DNA from: Microbacterium atlanticum
Lineage (GTDB): Bacteria; Actinomycetota; Actinomycetes; Actinomycetales; Microbacteriaceae
Reading direction: 5' to 3'
NCBI RefSeq assembly: GCF_015277815.1
Contig: NZ_CP063813.1
Location: forward strand, 2,170,001-2,234,000
DNA: 64,000 nucleotides
Shown here: in pieces, positions 54,774 through 63,139 of the stretch
How the letters are laid out: each line of letters starts with the position of its first letter
Numbering within the stretch: position 1 is the stretch's first letter
Position numbers and translations under genes: made by a program
Notes under the pieces: model-generated
The model's input: only the letters and a program-made list of their open reading frames with translations
Told to the model about the DNA's origin: nothing
Database searches by the model: none

Positions 54774-56381
54774 GTGTCATCCAACGATCCTTCGCTGACC
54801 GGCGAGCAGGCCCAGACCAACATCTCGACGGATCAGGACCAGGCTCCTGATGTGGCGGCCACCGCGCACGAGGCCGCGCCGGCGCCGGAGGACGTCGCCC
54901 GTCCGACCCCTCAACCGGAGGGCCCCGAGGGTGTCGTCGCGGCGACGGCGAACATCGGCGTCGTCGGCCTGGCGGTGATGGGCTCGAACCTGGCTCGCAA
55001 TCTGGCCTCGCGTGAGGGCAACACCGTGGCGGTGTTCAACCGCAGCCGCTCCAAGACCGACGAGCTGACAGAGGCGCACCCGGAGGCGCAGTTCGTGCCG
55101 GCATTCTCCTACGAGGAGTTCGCCGCGAGCCTGACCAAGCCGCGCACCGCGGTCATCATGGTCAAGGCGGGGCGCCCGACCGATGCGGTCATCGACTCGC
55201 TGGTGGAGGTGTTCGAGCCGGGTGACATCATCGTCGACGGCGGCAACGCGCTGTTCACCGACACCATCCGCCGCGAGAAGGCGGTCCGCGAGACGGGCAT
55301 CAACTTCGTCGGCGCCGGGATCTCCGGCGGCGAGGAGGGCGCTCTCAACGGTCCGTCGATCATGCCCGGCGGCTCGGACGAGTCCTGGGTCACCCTCGGC
55401 CCGATCCTGCGCTCGATCGCGGCGGTCGCCGAGGGTGAGCCGTGCGTCACCCATGTCGGCCACGACGGCGCCGGGCACTTCGTGAAGATGGTGCACAACG
55501 GCATCGAGTACGCCGACATGCAGCTCATCGCCGAGGCGTACGACCTGATCCGCCGCGGCACCGGCAAGACACCCGCCGAGATCGCCGACGTGTTCGCCGA
55601 GTGGAACACCGGGGAGCTGGAGTCCTACCTCATCGAGATCACCGCGGAGGTGCTGCGCCAGACGGACGCGGCCACCGGCCGGCCGCTGGTGGACGTCATC
55701 GTCGACCAGGCCGGCGCGAAGGGCACCGGCGCGTGGACGGTGCAGACCGCACTGTCGCTCGGCGTGCCGGTCTCCGGCATCGCCGAGGCCACCTTCGCCC
55801 GGTCGCTGTCGTCCCACCCGGAGCAGCGCGAGGTCTCCCGCGACCTGCCCGGCCCCGCCGAGGGCCTGCAGGTCGACGACGCCGACGCGTTCATCGAGGA
55901 CGTGCGCCTCGCGCTGTACGCGTCCAAGATCGTGGCCTACTCGCAGGGCTTCGACGAGATCCGCGCCGGCGCCGCCGAGTACGACTGGACCATCGACCTC
56001 GGCGCGGTCGCGAAGATCTGGCGCGCCGGCTGCATCATCCGCGCCCAGTTCCTCAACCGCATCGCCGACGCGTACCAGGCCGAGCCCGACCTGCCGGTGC
56101 TGCTGACCGCACCGTACTTCGCCGACGCGCTCGGCCGTGCACAGGGCGCGTGGCGCCGCATCGTGCAGGCGTCCGCCGGCGCCGGCACCCCCGCCCCCGC
56201 GTTCTCCTCCTCGCTGGCGTACTACGACGGCCTCCGCGCCGAACGCCTGCCCGCCGCCCTCATCCAGGGACAGCGCGACTTCTTCGGCGCCCACACCTAC
56301 AAGCGCATCGACAAGGAAGGCACCTTCCACACCCTGTGGTCCGGCGACCGCACCGAGATCGAAGCCGAAGACACCCACTGA
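54774..56381 (+). CDS. gnd: 6-phosphogluconate dehydrogenase (decarboxylating) with N-terminal extension
   Basis: 535 residues; oxidative pentose phosphate pathway, producing ribulose-5-phosphate and NADPH. The Rossmann motif NIGVVGLAVMGSNLARNLAS begins only at residue 60; before it is an unusual disordered, Ala/Pro/Glu/Gln-rich extension. Catalytic blocks follow: VDGGNALFTDTIRR, FVGAGISGGEEGALNGPSIMPGG (residues 181-203 region), HFVKMVHNGIEYADMQLIAE with the catalytic Lys, and DQAGAKGTGAWTVQTAL. The GTG has CAGGAG upstream. Divergent from gntK. Confidence 0.95.
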   Translation: MSSNDPSLTGEQAQTNISTDQDQAPDVAATAHEAAPAPEDVARPTPQPEGPEGVVAATANIGVVGLAVMGSNLARNLASREGNTVAVFNRSRSKTDELTEAHPEAQFVPAFSYEEFAASLTKPRTAVIMVKAGRPTDAVIDSLVEVFEPGDIIVDGGNALFTDTIRREKAVRETGINFVGAGISGGEEGALNGPSIMPGGSDESWVTLGPILRSIAAVAEGEPCVTHVGHDGAGHFVKMVHNGIEYADMQLIAEAYDLIRRGTGKTPAEIADVFAEWNTGELESYLIEITAEVLRQTDAATGRPLVDVIVDQAGAKGTGAWTVQTALSLGVPVSGIAEATFARSLSSHPEQREVSRDLPGPAEGLQVDDADAFIEDVRLALYASKIVAYSQGFDEIRAGAAEYDWTIDLGAVAKIWRAGCIIRAQFLNRIADAYQAEPDLPVLLTAPYFADALGRAQGAWRRIVQASAGAGTPAPAFSSSLAYYDGLRAERLPAALIQGQRDFFGAHTYKRIDKEGTFHTLWSGDRTEIEAEDTH

Positions 56382-56413
56382 CCACCGGCGCGCGCCCGCT
56401 CGGGCGTGCGCGT

Positions 56414-56449
56414 CCGAGGGCGGATCCCCACCCGGGGATCCGCCCTCGG
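56414..56449. terminator. Strong bidirectional terminator after gnd
   Basis: Perfect 16-base inverted repeat (CCGAGGGCGGATCCCC and its complement) with a 4-base loop, between the convergent gnd and FAD oxidoreductase genes. A weaker GC hairpin (GCGC..CCCG/CGGG..GCGC) precedes it at about 56388-56412. Confidence 0.8.
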
Positions 56450-56453
56450 CGTC

Positions 56454-57803
56454 TCAGGCGCCGTGCCCCTCGGCGTCCGGTCCCGGCTGCACGTTGTGGT
56501 TGCGGCAGAAGACGTTGCCGGGGTCCCACGCGCGCTTGACCGCCGCCAGGCGCGCCATCGTGGCCGGCGGATACATCCGCGCCGCGTACGAGGGGTCGAC
56601 CGTCACAGCGAAGTTGCCGTACACGCCCGAGCCCTGCGCCTCGATGGCATCCCATGCCGCAAGCGCCCGCGCGCGGGCGTCGTCGTCGACCATGCCGGGG
56701 ATGTCGAAGGCTCCGGCCATCGCGAACCACGTCGCGCTCCGTGCGGGGAACGCCGAGTCGTCCTGCGCGACGTCGCCGAACGCCCCGCCGAGCGATCGCA
56801 GCAGTACCACGGAGGCCGGACTCGCCTCGCGGAACGAGGCGATCCGGTCGATGGCGTCGTCGTCGAGGTCTGCCACGAGCGTGTTGCCACCGAGGAAGCC
56901 GGGCATGGGGTGCTCCGGGTCGAACTCGGGGGCGTCGAGCAGCACATCCGGATAGCTCTGCATGCCGAAATCGCGCTCGGACACGCCGGGCGCGGTCGCC
57001 AGCGGAGCGAGTACGCGTCGCGCCGCGGCCTCGTCGGTGCCGATCCACACCGCCGTCACCGTGGCCCCGGCGGGGGCGTTCGGGTCCATCGGCGGGATGT
57101 CCATGTAGGTCACGGTGAGCTCACGCGGGGCGTCGGCGAGGACGTCGCGCATCACCTGCAGGGCGGGGCGCGCATCGCCGTCGATGGCGAAGACCGCGTG
57201 CACCACGCCGTCCAGCCGGTGCGCCTCGAAGTCGAAGCGGGTCACGACGCCGAAGTTGCCGCCGCCCCCGCGCAGCGCCCAGAGCAGCTCGGGATGCGAG
57301 GCATCCGTCACCTCCACCACGTCGCCGCGCGCCGTGACGAGCTGCGCGCCCACCAGCTGGTCGCAGGCGAGGCCCCACGACCGCACCATCCAGCCGATGC
57401 CGCCGCCGAGCGTGAGCCCGCCGACACCCACCGATGCCGTGTCGCCGGAGCTGATCCCGAGGCCGTGCTCGGCGAGCGCGTGGGCGACCGCGCCCCATCG
57501 CGCACCGCCACCGATCCGCACCCGGGTGCCGTCGACCGAGATGTCGTCGAGGGCGGAGATGTCGAGGGTGAGGCCACCGGGCACCTCGCCCCACGCGCTG
57601 TGGCCGCCGCCGCGGATCATGACCTCGAGCCGTTCGGCCGAGGCGTAGCGGATCGCGCCCCTCACGTCGTCGACGGAGGAGGCGCGGATGACGGCGGCGG
57701 GCGAGCCGATGCCGGAGTGGAAGCGACGCGCGGACTCCCACTCGGGGTCGCCCGGACGGATGACGGTGCCGACGGAGCCGGCGCTGAGGTCGTCGATGCT
57801 CAT
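56454..57803 (-). CDS. FAD-binding oxidoreductase, berberine-bridge type
   Basis: 449 residues; VAO-family flavoprotein. FAD domain: VMIRGGGHSAWGEVPGGLTLD with the His expected to carry FAD covalently, and GDTASVGVGGLTLGGGIGWMVRSWGLACDQL (from residue 125). WALRGGGGNFGVVTRF is the next family block. The C-terminal BBE motif is AWDPGNVFCRNHNVQPG. Substrates in this family range from sugars to secondary metabolites; none can be assigned. The ATG at MSIDDLSAG lies 7 bases after TAGTCT (leaderless), which rules out the longer in-frame start. Confidence 0.9.
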   Translation of the reverse strand: MSIDDLSAGSVGTVIRPGDPEWESARRFHSGIGSPAAVIRASSVDDVRGAIRYASAERLEVMIRGGGHSAWGEVPGGLTLDISALDDISVDGTRVRIGGGARWGAVAHALAEHGLGISSGDTASVGVGGLTLGGGIGWMVRSWGLACDQLVGAQLVTARGDVVEVTDASHPELLWALRGGGGNFGVVTRFDFEAHRLDGVVHAVFAIDGDARPALQVMRDVLADAPRELTVTYMDIPPMDPNAPAGATVTAVWIGTDEAAARRVLAPLATAPGVSERDFGMQSYPDVLLDAPEFDPEHPMPGFLGGNTLVADLDDDAIDRIASFREASPASVVLLRSLGGAFGDVAQDDSAFPARSATWFAMAGAFDIPGMVDDDARARALAAWDAIEAQGSGVYGNFAVTVDPSYAARMYPPATMARLAAVKRAWDPGNVFCRNHNVQPGPDAEGHGA

Positions 57804-57810
57804 GGGCGCC

Positions 57811-57816
57811 AGACTA
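57811..57816 (-). promoter_or_regulatory. -10 element TAGTCT, leaderless FAD oxidoreductase gene
   Basis: TAGTCT on the minus strand, 7 bases before the ATG of the berberine-type gene. Confidence 0.5.
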
Positions 57817-57885
57817 GGGCGCGGGACCGACATCGCGCACCGGGTGAGGCAGCGGGCTGCGGCCCTCGTCCCCTGCGGCCGGGGC

Positions 57886-57891
57886 TAGGCT
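57886..57891 (+). promoter_or_regulatory. -10 element TAGGCT, leaderless SDR gene
   Basis: TAGGCT, 7 bases before the GTG. Back to back with the promoter of the FAD oxidoreductase (69 bases apart). Confidence 0.5.
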
Positions 57892-57898
57892 CGCGAGG

Positions 57899-58888
57899 GT
57901 GACGAGCATCCTCTACATCGGCGGTACCGGAACCATCAGCGCGGCGTGCGTGCGCCGCTCCGTCGCCCTCGGGCACGATGTGGCGGTCCTCAACCGCGGC
58001 AGCGGCCGACGCCCCCTCCCCGCGGAGGCGGAGCTGATCGAGGCAGACATCCGCGACCCCGCCGCGGTGCGCGATGCGCTGGGCGACCGCCGCTTCGACG
58101 TCGTCGCGGAGTTCCTCGCCTTCACGCCGGACCACATCGCCACCGATCTCGACCTCTTCGAAGGGCGTACCGGGCAGTACGTGTTCATCAGCTCGGCCTC
58201 GGCCTACGAGAAGCCGCCGCGTCGGGTGCCCGTCACCGAGTCCACGCCGCTGCGCAACCCCTTCTGGCAGTACTCGCGCGACAAGATCGCCTGCGAGGAC
58301 GTGCTCGTCGCCGCGCACCGCGAGCGCGGGCTCCCGGTGACGATCATTCGCCCCTCGCACACGTACGACGAGCGCCTGCTCCCCACGATCGGCGGCTGGA
58401 CCGACATCGCCCGCATGCGCGCGGGCCGCCCCGTGATCGTCCACGGCGACGGCACGAGCCTGTGGACCATCACGCACAGCGACGACTTCGCCGTGGCGTT
58501 CACCGGGCTGCTGGCGAACCCCCAGGCGATCGGCGAGGCGTTCACGATCACCGGGACGCACGCGCCGACCTGGAACCAGATCTACGGCTGGCTGGCCGAC
58601 GCCGCCGGCGTGGCGGCCCCCGACATCGTGCACGTCGCCTCCGACACGATCGCCACGTTCGCCCCCGAGGTCGCGCCGGGCCTGATCGGCGACAAGGCGC
58701 ACTCGATGGTGTTCGACGTCTCGAAGGTCACGGCGCTCGTGCCGGAGTTCCGCACGACGATCACCTTCGACGAGGGAGCGCGGCGGATCATCGGGTACTA
58801 CGACGCGAACCCCGACGCGCAGCGGGCCGACCAGGACCTCGACGCGCTGTTCGACCGCATCGCGGCCCACGCCCGGTCGGCGGGCTGA
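57899..58888 (+). CDS. NAD-dependent epimerase/dehydratase family protein (atypical SDR)
   Basis: 329 residues. The nucleotide motif is SILYIGGTGTISAACVRRSV, an atypical GGTGxI form. FISSASAYEKPPRRVPVTE supplies the Ser of the catalytic region, but the usual YxxxK is replaced by a YSRDK arrangement (FWQYSRDKIACEDVL), which is the expected Tyr-x3-Lys. IIRPSHTYDERLLP follows. The family includes sugar-nucleotide enzymes and chloroplast-type CSP41-like proteins; the role is unknown. The GTG is leaderless. It is not obviously linked to the following two-component genes. Confidence 0.85.
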   Translation: MTSILYIGGTGTISAACVRRSVALGHDVAVLNRGSGRRPLPAEAELIEADIRDPAAVRDALGDRRFDVVAEFLAFTPDHIATDLDLFEGRTGQYVFISSASAYEKPPRRVPVTESTPLRNPFWQYSRDKIACEDVLVAAHRERGLPVTIIRPSHTYDERLLPTIGGWTDIARMRAGRPVIVHGDGTSLWTITHSDDFAVAFTGLLANPQAIGEAFTITGTHAPTWNQIYGWLADAAGVAAPDIVHVASDTIATFAPEVAPGLIGDKAHSMVFDVSKVTALVPEFRTTITFDEGARRIIGYYDANPDAQRADQDLDALFDRIAAHARSAG

Positions 58889-58998
58889 GCCGCAGCACGC
58901 GCGTCAGCCACCGGCCTCCGGCCCATCGCATCCTCGTTCGGCTGACGCACTCTGCGTCCTGCGATCATCGAAGGCCGCCACTTGCGCCACCTGAAGGG

Positions 58999-59063
58999 TG
59001 TGAAGCGTTCACAGCCGGCGCATAGCGGGCTCCATAGGAAGCCCATAGGTCGGGGTCCACAAT
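58999..59063 (+). promoter_or_regulatory. Patterned promoter region of the second two-component operon
   Basis: Three elements precede the regulator ATG: a perfect palindrome TGTGAA-GCG-TTCACA at 58999-59013; three CATAG copies at 59021, 59033 and 59044 spaced 12 and 11 bases, about one helical turn; and CACAAT at 59058-59063, 6 bases before the ATG (leaderless -10 variant). The direct repeats are typical of OmpR-type regulator binding, suggesting autoregulation. Confidence 0.5.
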
Positions 59064-59069
59064 GGACGC

Positions 59070-59798
59070 ATGAGCACCCCCGCGCCCGCACTCCTGCGCC
59101 CCGACGGTTCGAACCTGCGCGTCCTCGTGGTCGACGACGAGCAGATGCTCACGGACCTGCTGTCGATGGCGCTGCGGATGGAGGGCTGGGAGGTCCGCAC
59201 CGCCGGGTCGGGCTTCGAGGCGCTGCAGTCGGCACGCGAGTTCGAGCCGGACGCGATGGTGCTCGACATCATGATGCCGGACCTCGACGGCATGGCGGTG
59301 CTGCAGCGGCTGCGGCAGTCCGGAGACGACGTGCCTGTGCTGTTCCTCACCGCGAAGGACGCCGTGGCCGACCGGGTCGCCGGCCTCACCGCCGGCGGCG
59401 ACGACTACGTCACCAAGCCGTTCAGCCTCGAGGAGGTCGTCGCGCGGCTCCGCGGGCTCATGCGCCGCGCCGGCACGGCGCATGCGGCCGGAGCGGAGCC
59501 GATCCTCCGCGTCGGCGACCTGACGCTCAACGAGGACAGTCACGAGGTCGAGCGGGCGGGTGACCAGATCGAGCTGACCGCGACCGAGTTCGAGCTGCTC
59601 CGGTACCTCATGCGCAACCAGCGACGCGTCGTGTCGAAGGCGCAGATCCTCGACCGGGTGTGGAACTACGACTTCGGCGGCCGGTCCAGCGTCGTCGAGC
59701 TGTACATCTCGTACCTCCGCAAGAAGATCGACGCCGGCCGCGAGCCGCTCATCCACACCGTGCGCGGGGTCGGCTACATGATCAAGGCGCCCCAGTGA
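59070..59798 (+). CDS. OmpR-family response regulator
   Basis: 242 residues. Receiver: VLVVDDEQMLTDLL acidic pair, phosphoacceptor D66 in MVLDIMMPDLDG, Thr in VLFLTAKDA, Lys in DYVTKPFSLEEV. Winged helix: LTATEFELLRYLMRNQRRVVSKAQILDRVW and SYLRKKIDAG...HTVRGVGYMIKAP. It resembles the TcrX/MtrA-type branch of actinobacterial regulators. The gene overlaps the kinase start by 4 bases (GTGA). Its promoter region contains direct repeats that could be its own binding sites. Confidence 0.93.
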   Translation: MSTPAPALLRPDGSNLRVLVVDDEQMLTDLLSMALRMEGWEVRTAGSGFEALQSAREFEPDAMVLDIMMPDLDGMAVLQRLRQSGDDVPVLFLTAKDAVADRVAGLTAGGDDYVTKPFSLEEVVARLRGLMRRAGTAHAAGAEPILRVGDLTLNEDSHEVERAGDQIELTATEFELLRYLMRNQRRVVSKAQILDRVWNYDFGGRSSVVELYISYLRKKIDAGREPLIHTVRGVGYMIKAPQ

Positions 59799-61426
59799 CC
59801 GATCGGGATCACTCGACCCCGGAGATGGATGCCGCGACCGGCGCAGCTGCGGCCCCCGCGCCGCCGCCCGCCGACGACGCGGCCCCGGCCGGACACGACC
59901 GCCGCGCCGGCGAGCTGCCCCGCCGCGCCCCCTGGACGCTGCAGCGCAGACTCATCGTGACGGTCGTCGGCATCACGTCGTTCATCATGGTGCTCGTCGC
60001 CGTGGCGACCAGCGCCATCCTGGGCACGGTGCTGGAGGAGGGCCTGAGCAGCGAGCTGCGCTCGACCGCCGACCGCACGGCCGTGCTCACCCGGGGACCC
60101 ATCGCGGCAGGGCTGACCGCACAGGAGATCCTGGAGCAGCAGCCGCAGCAGCCGGGGTTCCTGCTCGCCATCGAGACGCCCTTGTCCGCACCGACAGCGG
60201 CGGTCACCGAAGCCGACGGGACGGTGACCGCGCTCGACGACGCGCAGATCGCCCAGCTCGCAGACGGGCTCCGCGCGAGCGGGCCGCTGGTGGTCACCAT
60301 CGACGACATCGGCACCTTCCGCATCGAGGCGCGCGACGTCCTGGGCCAGTCCATCGTCGTCGTCGGGCTCGCCCGCGACGAGGTGGCGGCGACGATCGCC
60401 CGCATGCTCACCACGATCGGACTCCTGACCGCCGGCGGCCTCGTGCTCCTGGCCGTGGCCACCGCGTGGACGATCCGGGCGGGGCTGGCGCCGCTGCGCG
60501 CCGTCGCCGCCACCGCCGAGCGCGTCTCGGGTCAGCAGCTGGACCACGGCGAGGTGTCGATCGTCGAGCGGGTCCCTGCTCGCCAGGCCGACCCTCGCAC
60601 GGAGGTGGGGCGGGTCGGTGAGGCGCTCAACACGCTGCTGGACCACGTGGACGAGTCGCTCACCGCGCGTCAGCGCAATGAGAAGCGCATGCGGGCGTTC
60701 GTCGCCGACGCGAGCCACGAGCTGCGGACGCCCCTGGCGTCGATCCGCGGCTACTCCGAGCTGTCGCTCAAGGCGCTCGGGCTGGGGCCGCGGCCGGAGC
60801 CGGGCCCCGCCACCGCCACCCTCCAGACGACCGAGGCGTCGCTCGAACGCATCCAGGCGCAGTCGCTGCGGATGACCTCGCTCGTGGAGGATCTGCTGCT
60901 GCTGGCCCGACTCGACGAGGGTCAGGAGCTGGTGTACGGCGCGGTCGATCTCACGCGCCTCGCGATCGACGCCGTGGGCGACGCCCGTCCGACCGGTCCC
61001 GATCATCAGTGGCTGCTCGAGGTCGGCGACGAGCCCGTGGTGGTCGCCGGCGACGCCGGCCGCCTCCAGCAGGTCCTCACGAACCTGCTCGCCAACGCGC
61101 GCACCCACACGCCCCCGGGGACGACGGTGACCGTGACGGTGACCCGCGACGACGGGACGGCCGTGCTCCGCGTGCACGATGACGGTCCCGGCGTCGATCC
61201 CCGCCTGGCCGACGAGCTGTTCGAGCGCTTCTCGCGCGGCGACCGCTCGCGCGCACGCCAGACCGGCGGCACCGGCCTCGGCCTGTCGATCGCGCGCGCG
61301 ATCGTCGACGCGCACGGCGGCTCGATCTCGGTGGACAGCCGGCCCGGTGACACGACGTTCGAGGTGCGCCTGCCCGCCCGTCCGCTCGACCCCGCCGCCG
61401 CGGCGGTGGACGTCGCAGCTCAGTAG
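59795..61426 (+). CDS. Two-component sensor histidine kinase
   Basis: 543 residues. A Pro/Ala-rich cytoplasmic N-terminus (about 45 residues), first membrane helix (LIVTVVGITSFIMVLVAVAT), an extracellular domain of about 130 residues, second helix (LTTIGLLTAGGLVLLAVATAW), HAMP, HisKA with VADASHELRTPLASIRGY (phospho-His), and the ATPase domain with NLLANARTHTPPGT, HDDGPGVDP and GGTGLGLSIARAI. The start overlaps the regulator stop. Its 3' end overlaps by 7 bases the 3' end of the convergent RnfD-FNR gene, with no terminator between. Confidence 0.92.
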   Translation: MTDRDHSTPEMDAATGAAAAPAPPPADDAAPAGHDRRAGELPRRAPWTLQRRLIVTVVGITSFIMVLVAVATSAILGTVLEEGLSSELRSTADRTAVLTRGPIAAGLTAQEILEQQPQQPGFLLAIETPLSAPTAAVTEADGTVTALDDAQIAQLADGLRASGPLVVTIDDIGTFRIEARDVLGQSIVVVGLARDEVAATIARMLTTIGLLTAGGLVLLAVATAWTIRAGLAPLRAVAATAERVSGQQLDHGEVSIVERVPARQADPRTEVGRVGEALNTLLDHVDESLTARQRNEKRMRAFVADASHELRTPLASIRGYSELSLKALGLGPRPEPGPATATLQTTEASLERIQAQSLRMTSLVEDLLLLARLDEGQELVYGAVDLTRLAIDAVGDARPTGPDHQWLLEVGDEPVVVAGDAGRLQQVLTNLLANARTHTPPGTTVTVTVTRDDGTAVLRVHDDGPGVDPRLADELFERFSRGDRSRARQTGGTGLGLSIARAIVDAHGGSISVDSRPGDTTFEVRLPARPLDPAAAAVDVAAQ

Positions 61427-62982
61427 CCGCTGAACGCGTCGGTGGTGATCGAGCGGGCGCGCTCGAGCGCGGGCGCGAGCTCGGCGATGAGTCCGGCCGG
61501 CCCCGAGATGTAGGCGTGGCGCGAGGCGATGTCGGGGACCACGCGAATCAGTCCGTCGGCATCGAGGCGCACCCCCTGCGCCCACTGCCAGTGGCGAGGC
61601 AGATCGGCGGGGCGGTCGCGTGTGAAGACCACCACGCGGGCACCGGATGCCTCGATCTCGCTGCGGAACGCGAGCTCCGAGGCATCCGACGCGACGTAGA
61701 CCAACACGATGTCGCGCTCGCGGCCGGCAGCCCCCAGGTGCCGCAGCTGCGACACGAAGGGCGTCACGCCGATGCCGGCGGCGACCATCAGGATGGGCGC
61801 CGCGTCGCGCTTGGGGAGCAGGAAGTCGCCCCACACGCCGGTGATCGCGAGGTCGTCGCCGGGCTGCACCCGCGCGAGGGCCTTCTTGTAGGAGCTCAGC
61901 GGCTTGGTGCTCTTGCCGTCCTTGAACGCGACCTTCAGCAGCGGCAGGTCCTCGGGTGCGGAGACGATGCTGAACTCGCGACGCGTGCCGCGCGCGTCGG
62001 GGTGGCGGTGCGGCACCTCGAGCTCGAGGTACTGTCCGGGCAGGAACGCCAGGCGGTCGTGGACGCGGAACGTGAGCTCCTCGACGGTCGGCGTGGGCTC
62101 GGACCGGGCGACGAGGGTCAGCCGCACGGCGGTGCGCAGCGCGAACGCGAAGGCGACGAGGTTGCCGATGAGGAGGGCGCGCTCCTGGCCGAGCGTGATG
62201 TCGCCGATCGGGATGGGCCACCCGGCGAGCACCCCGACGACCGCCGCGACGGTGAACTGCTGCCAGCGGCGGGGCGGCAGCGTGAGCGGCTCGGACAGCA
62301 TGAAGGCGCCGAGGAAGAGGAACGGCGAGGACCACAGCACCGGCCACAGCACGTCGAGGATCTGCATCTCGAGACCAGCAGCCTGGGACTGCGCGGCCGT
62401 GCGGACGACCGCGACCGCGACGGCCGTCACGAGGAACACCGCCACGACACGCAGCTTCTCGGTGCGCAGCAGCACCGCGAAGCCGAGGACGATGACGGGG
62501 GCCGCGAGCGCCGGCGTGCCCACCCACCACGCCGAGGACCCCAGCTGCGGCCAGGCGAGACTCAGCAGCGTGAGGGCGGTGGCACCCACCGCGGCGGGAT
62601 TGAAGATGTGGCGCCCGCGCCAGGCGAGCACGTACTTCGAGAGTGACGCGACCGCGGCGGCGATGGCGATTCCGGCGAGGCCGGCGAGCTCCAGGGTGGG
62701 GCGCAGCACGAACAGGAGGATGTGCGCGGTGATGAGCGAGGACTCCACGCGCCACGGCAGCCCCAGCATCCGCTGGGCGGCGGCGTCCACCCCCGAGCAG
62801 ACGGCGGCCAGGACCAGCAGGGTCGCGATGAGCTCGACCGGGCCGGGTGCCACGAGGTCGAGCAGCGACAGCACCAGGGCGATCACGGCGAGGGCGGCGA
62901 GTGCGATGTAGACCAGTCGGTACATCGAGACGCGGCCGAGCACCGCGAAGACGCGGTTCCAGACGGCGGTGAGGGTGCCCAT
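61420..62982 (-). CDS. NqrB/RnfD-like membrane domain fused to ferredoxin-reductase-type flavoprotein
   Basis: 520 residues. The first 280 form about eight or nine membrane helices of the NQR2/RnfD type, including SKYVLAWRGRHIFNPAAVGA (the HxFNPAA block). From about residue 290 a flavodoxin-reductase domain follows: FLPGQYLELEVPH, RREFSIVSAPED (FAD Arg-x-x-Ser pattern), MVAAGIGVTPFVSQLRHLG (NAD site) and HAYISGPAGLIAEL. There is no C-terminal 2Fe-2S domain. It probably moves electrons between NAD(P)H and a membrane or extracytoplasmic flavin acceptor. ApbE is encoded just upstream on the same strand, with a MOSC remnant between. Confidence 0.85.
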   Translation of the reverse strand: MGTLTAVWNRVFAVLGRVSMYRLVYIALAALAVIALVLSLLDLVAPGPVELIATLLVLAAVCSGVDAAAQRMLGLPWRVESSLITAHILLFVLRPTLELAGLAGIAIAAAVASLSKYVLAWRGRHIFNPAAVGATALTLLSLAWPQLGSSAWWVGTPALAAPVIVLGFAVLLRTEKLRVVAVFLVTAVAVAVVRTAAQSQAAGLEMQILDVLWPVLWSSPFLFLGAFMLSEPLTLPPRRWQQFTVAAVVGVLAGWPIPIGDITLGQERALLIGNLVAFAFALRTAVRLTLVARSEPTPTVEELTFRVHDRLAFLPGQYLELEVPHRHPDARGTRREFSIVSAPEDLPLLKVAFKDGKSTKPLSSYKKALARVQPGDDLAITGVWGDFLLPKRDAAPILMVAAGIGVTPFVSQLRHLGAAGRERDIVLVYVASDASELAFRSEIEASGARVVVFTRDRPADLPRHWQWAQGVRLDADGLIRVVPDIASRHAYISGPAGLIAELAPALERARSITTDAFSGY

Positions 62983-62983
62983 G

Positions 62984-63139
62984 TCACACCACCGCGAGAG
63001 ACGTGAGCGGGGAGCGAGGCCGGTGGACCCGGGCGCCGATCCCGGCGATCAGGGTGATGCTCTCGCGGATGGGCTTGCTGAAGCGATGCGCGTCGTCGCG
63101 GGCGACCGCGACGGCGTGTCCGGGGAGGGGCTCGGTCAC
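62984..63139 (-). pseudogene. Truncated MOSC-domain protein remnant (51 codons)
   Basis: GTG-initiated frame overlapping the apbE stop (GTGA) and ending one base before the ATG of the RnfD-FNR gene. Residues 9-35 (HAVAVARDDAHRFSKPIRES, then ITLIAGIG) match the N-terminus of MOSC-domain proteins of the type VxAVSRDxxHxFSKP...ITLxAGxGVEGDAH. After GIG the similarity stops and the frame runs out in RVHRPRSPLTSLAVV; the other two frames do not continue the domain. It is most simply a gene with its 3' part deleted, or possibly a short retained peptide. Confidence 0.5.

Noticed and set aside
62570..62600. GAT motif in NPAAVGATAL of the RnfD-FNR protein as an ApbE flavinylation site
   Set aside because: It overlaps the structural HxFNPAA block of the NQR2/RnfD fold and lacks the Asp and Ser/Gly context of known target motifs (D-x-x-S/T-G-A-T/S type).
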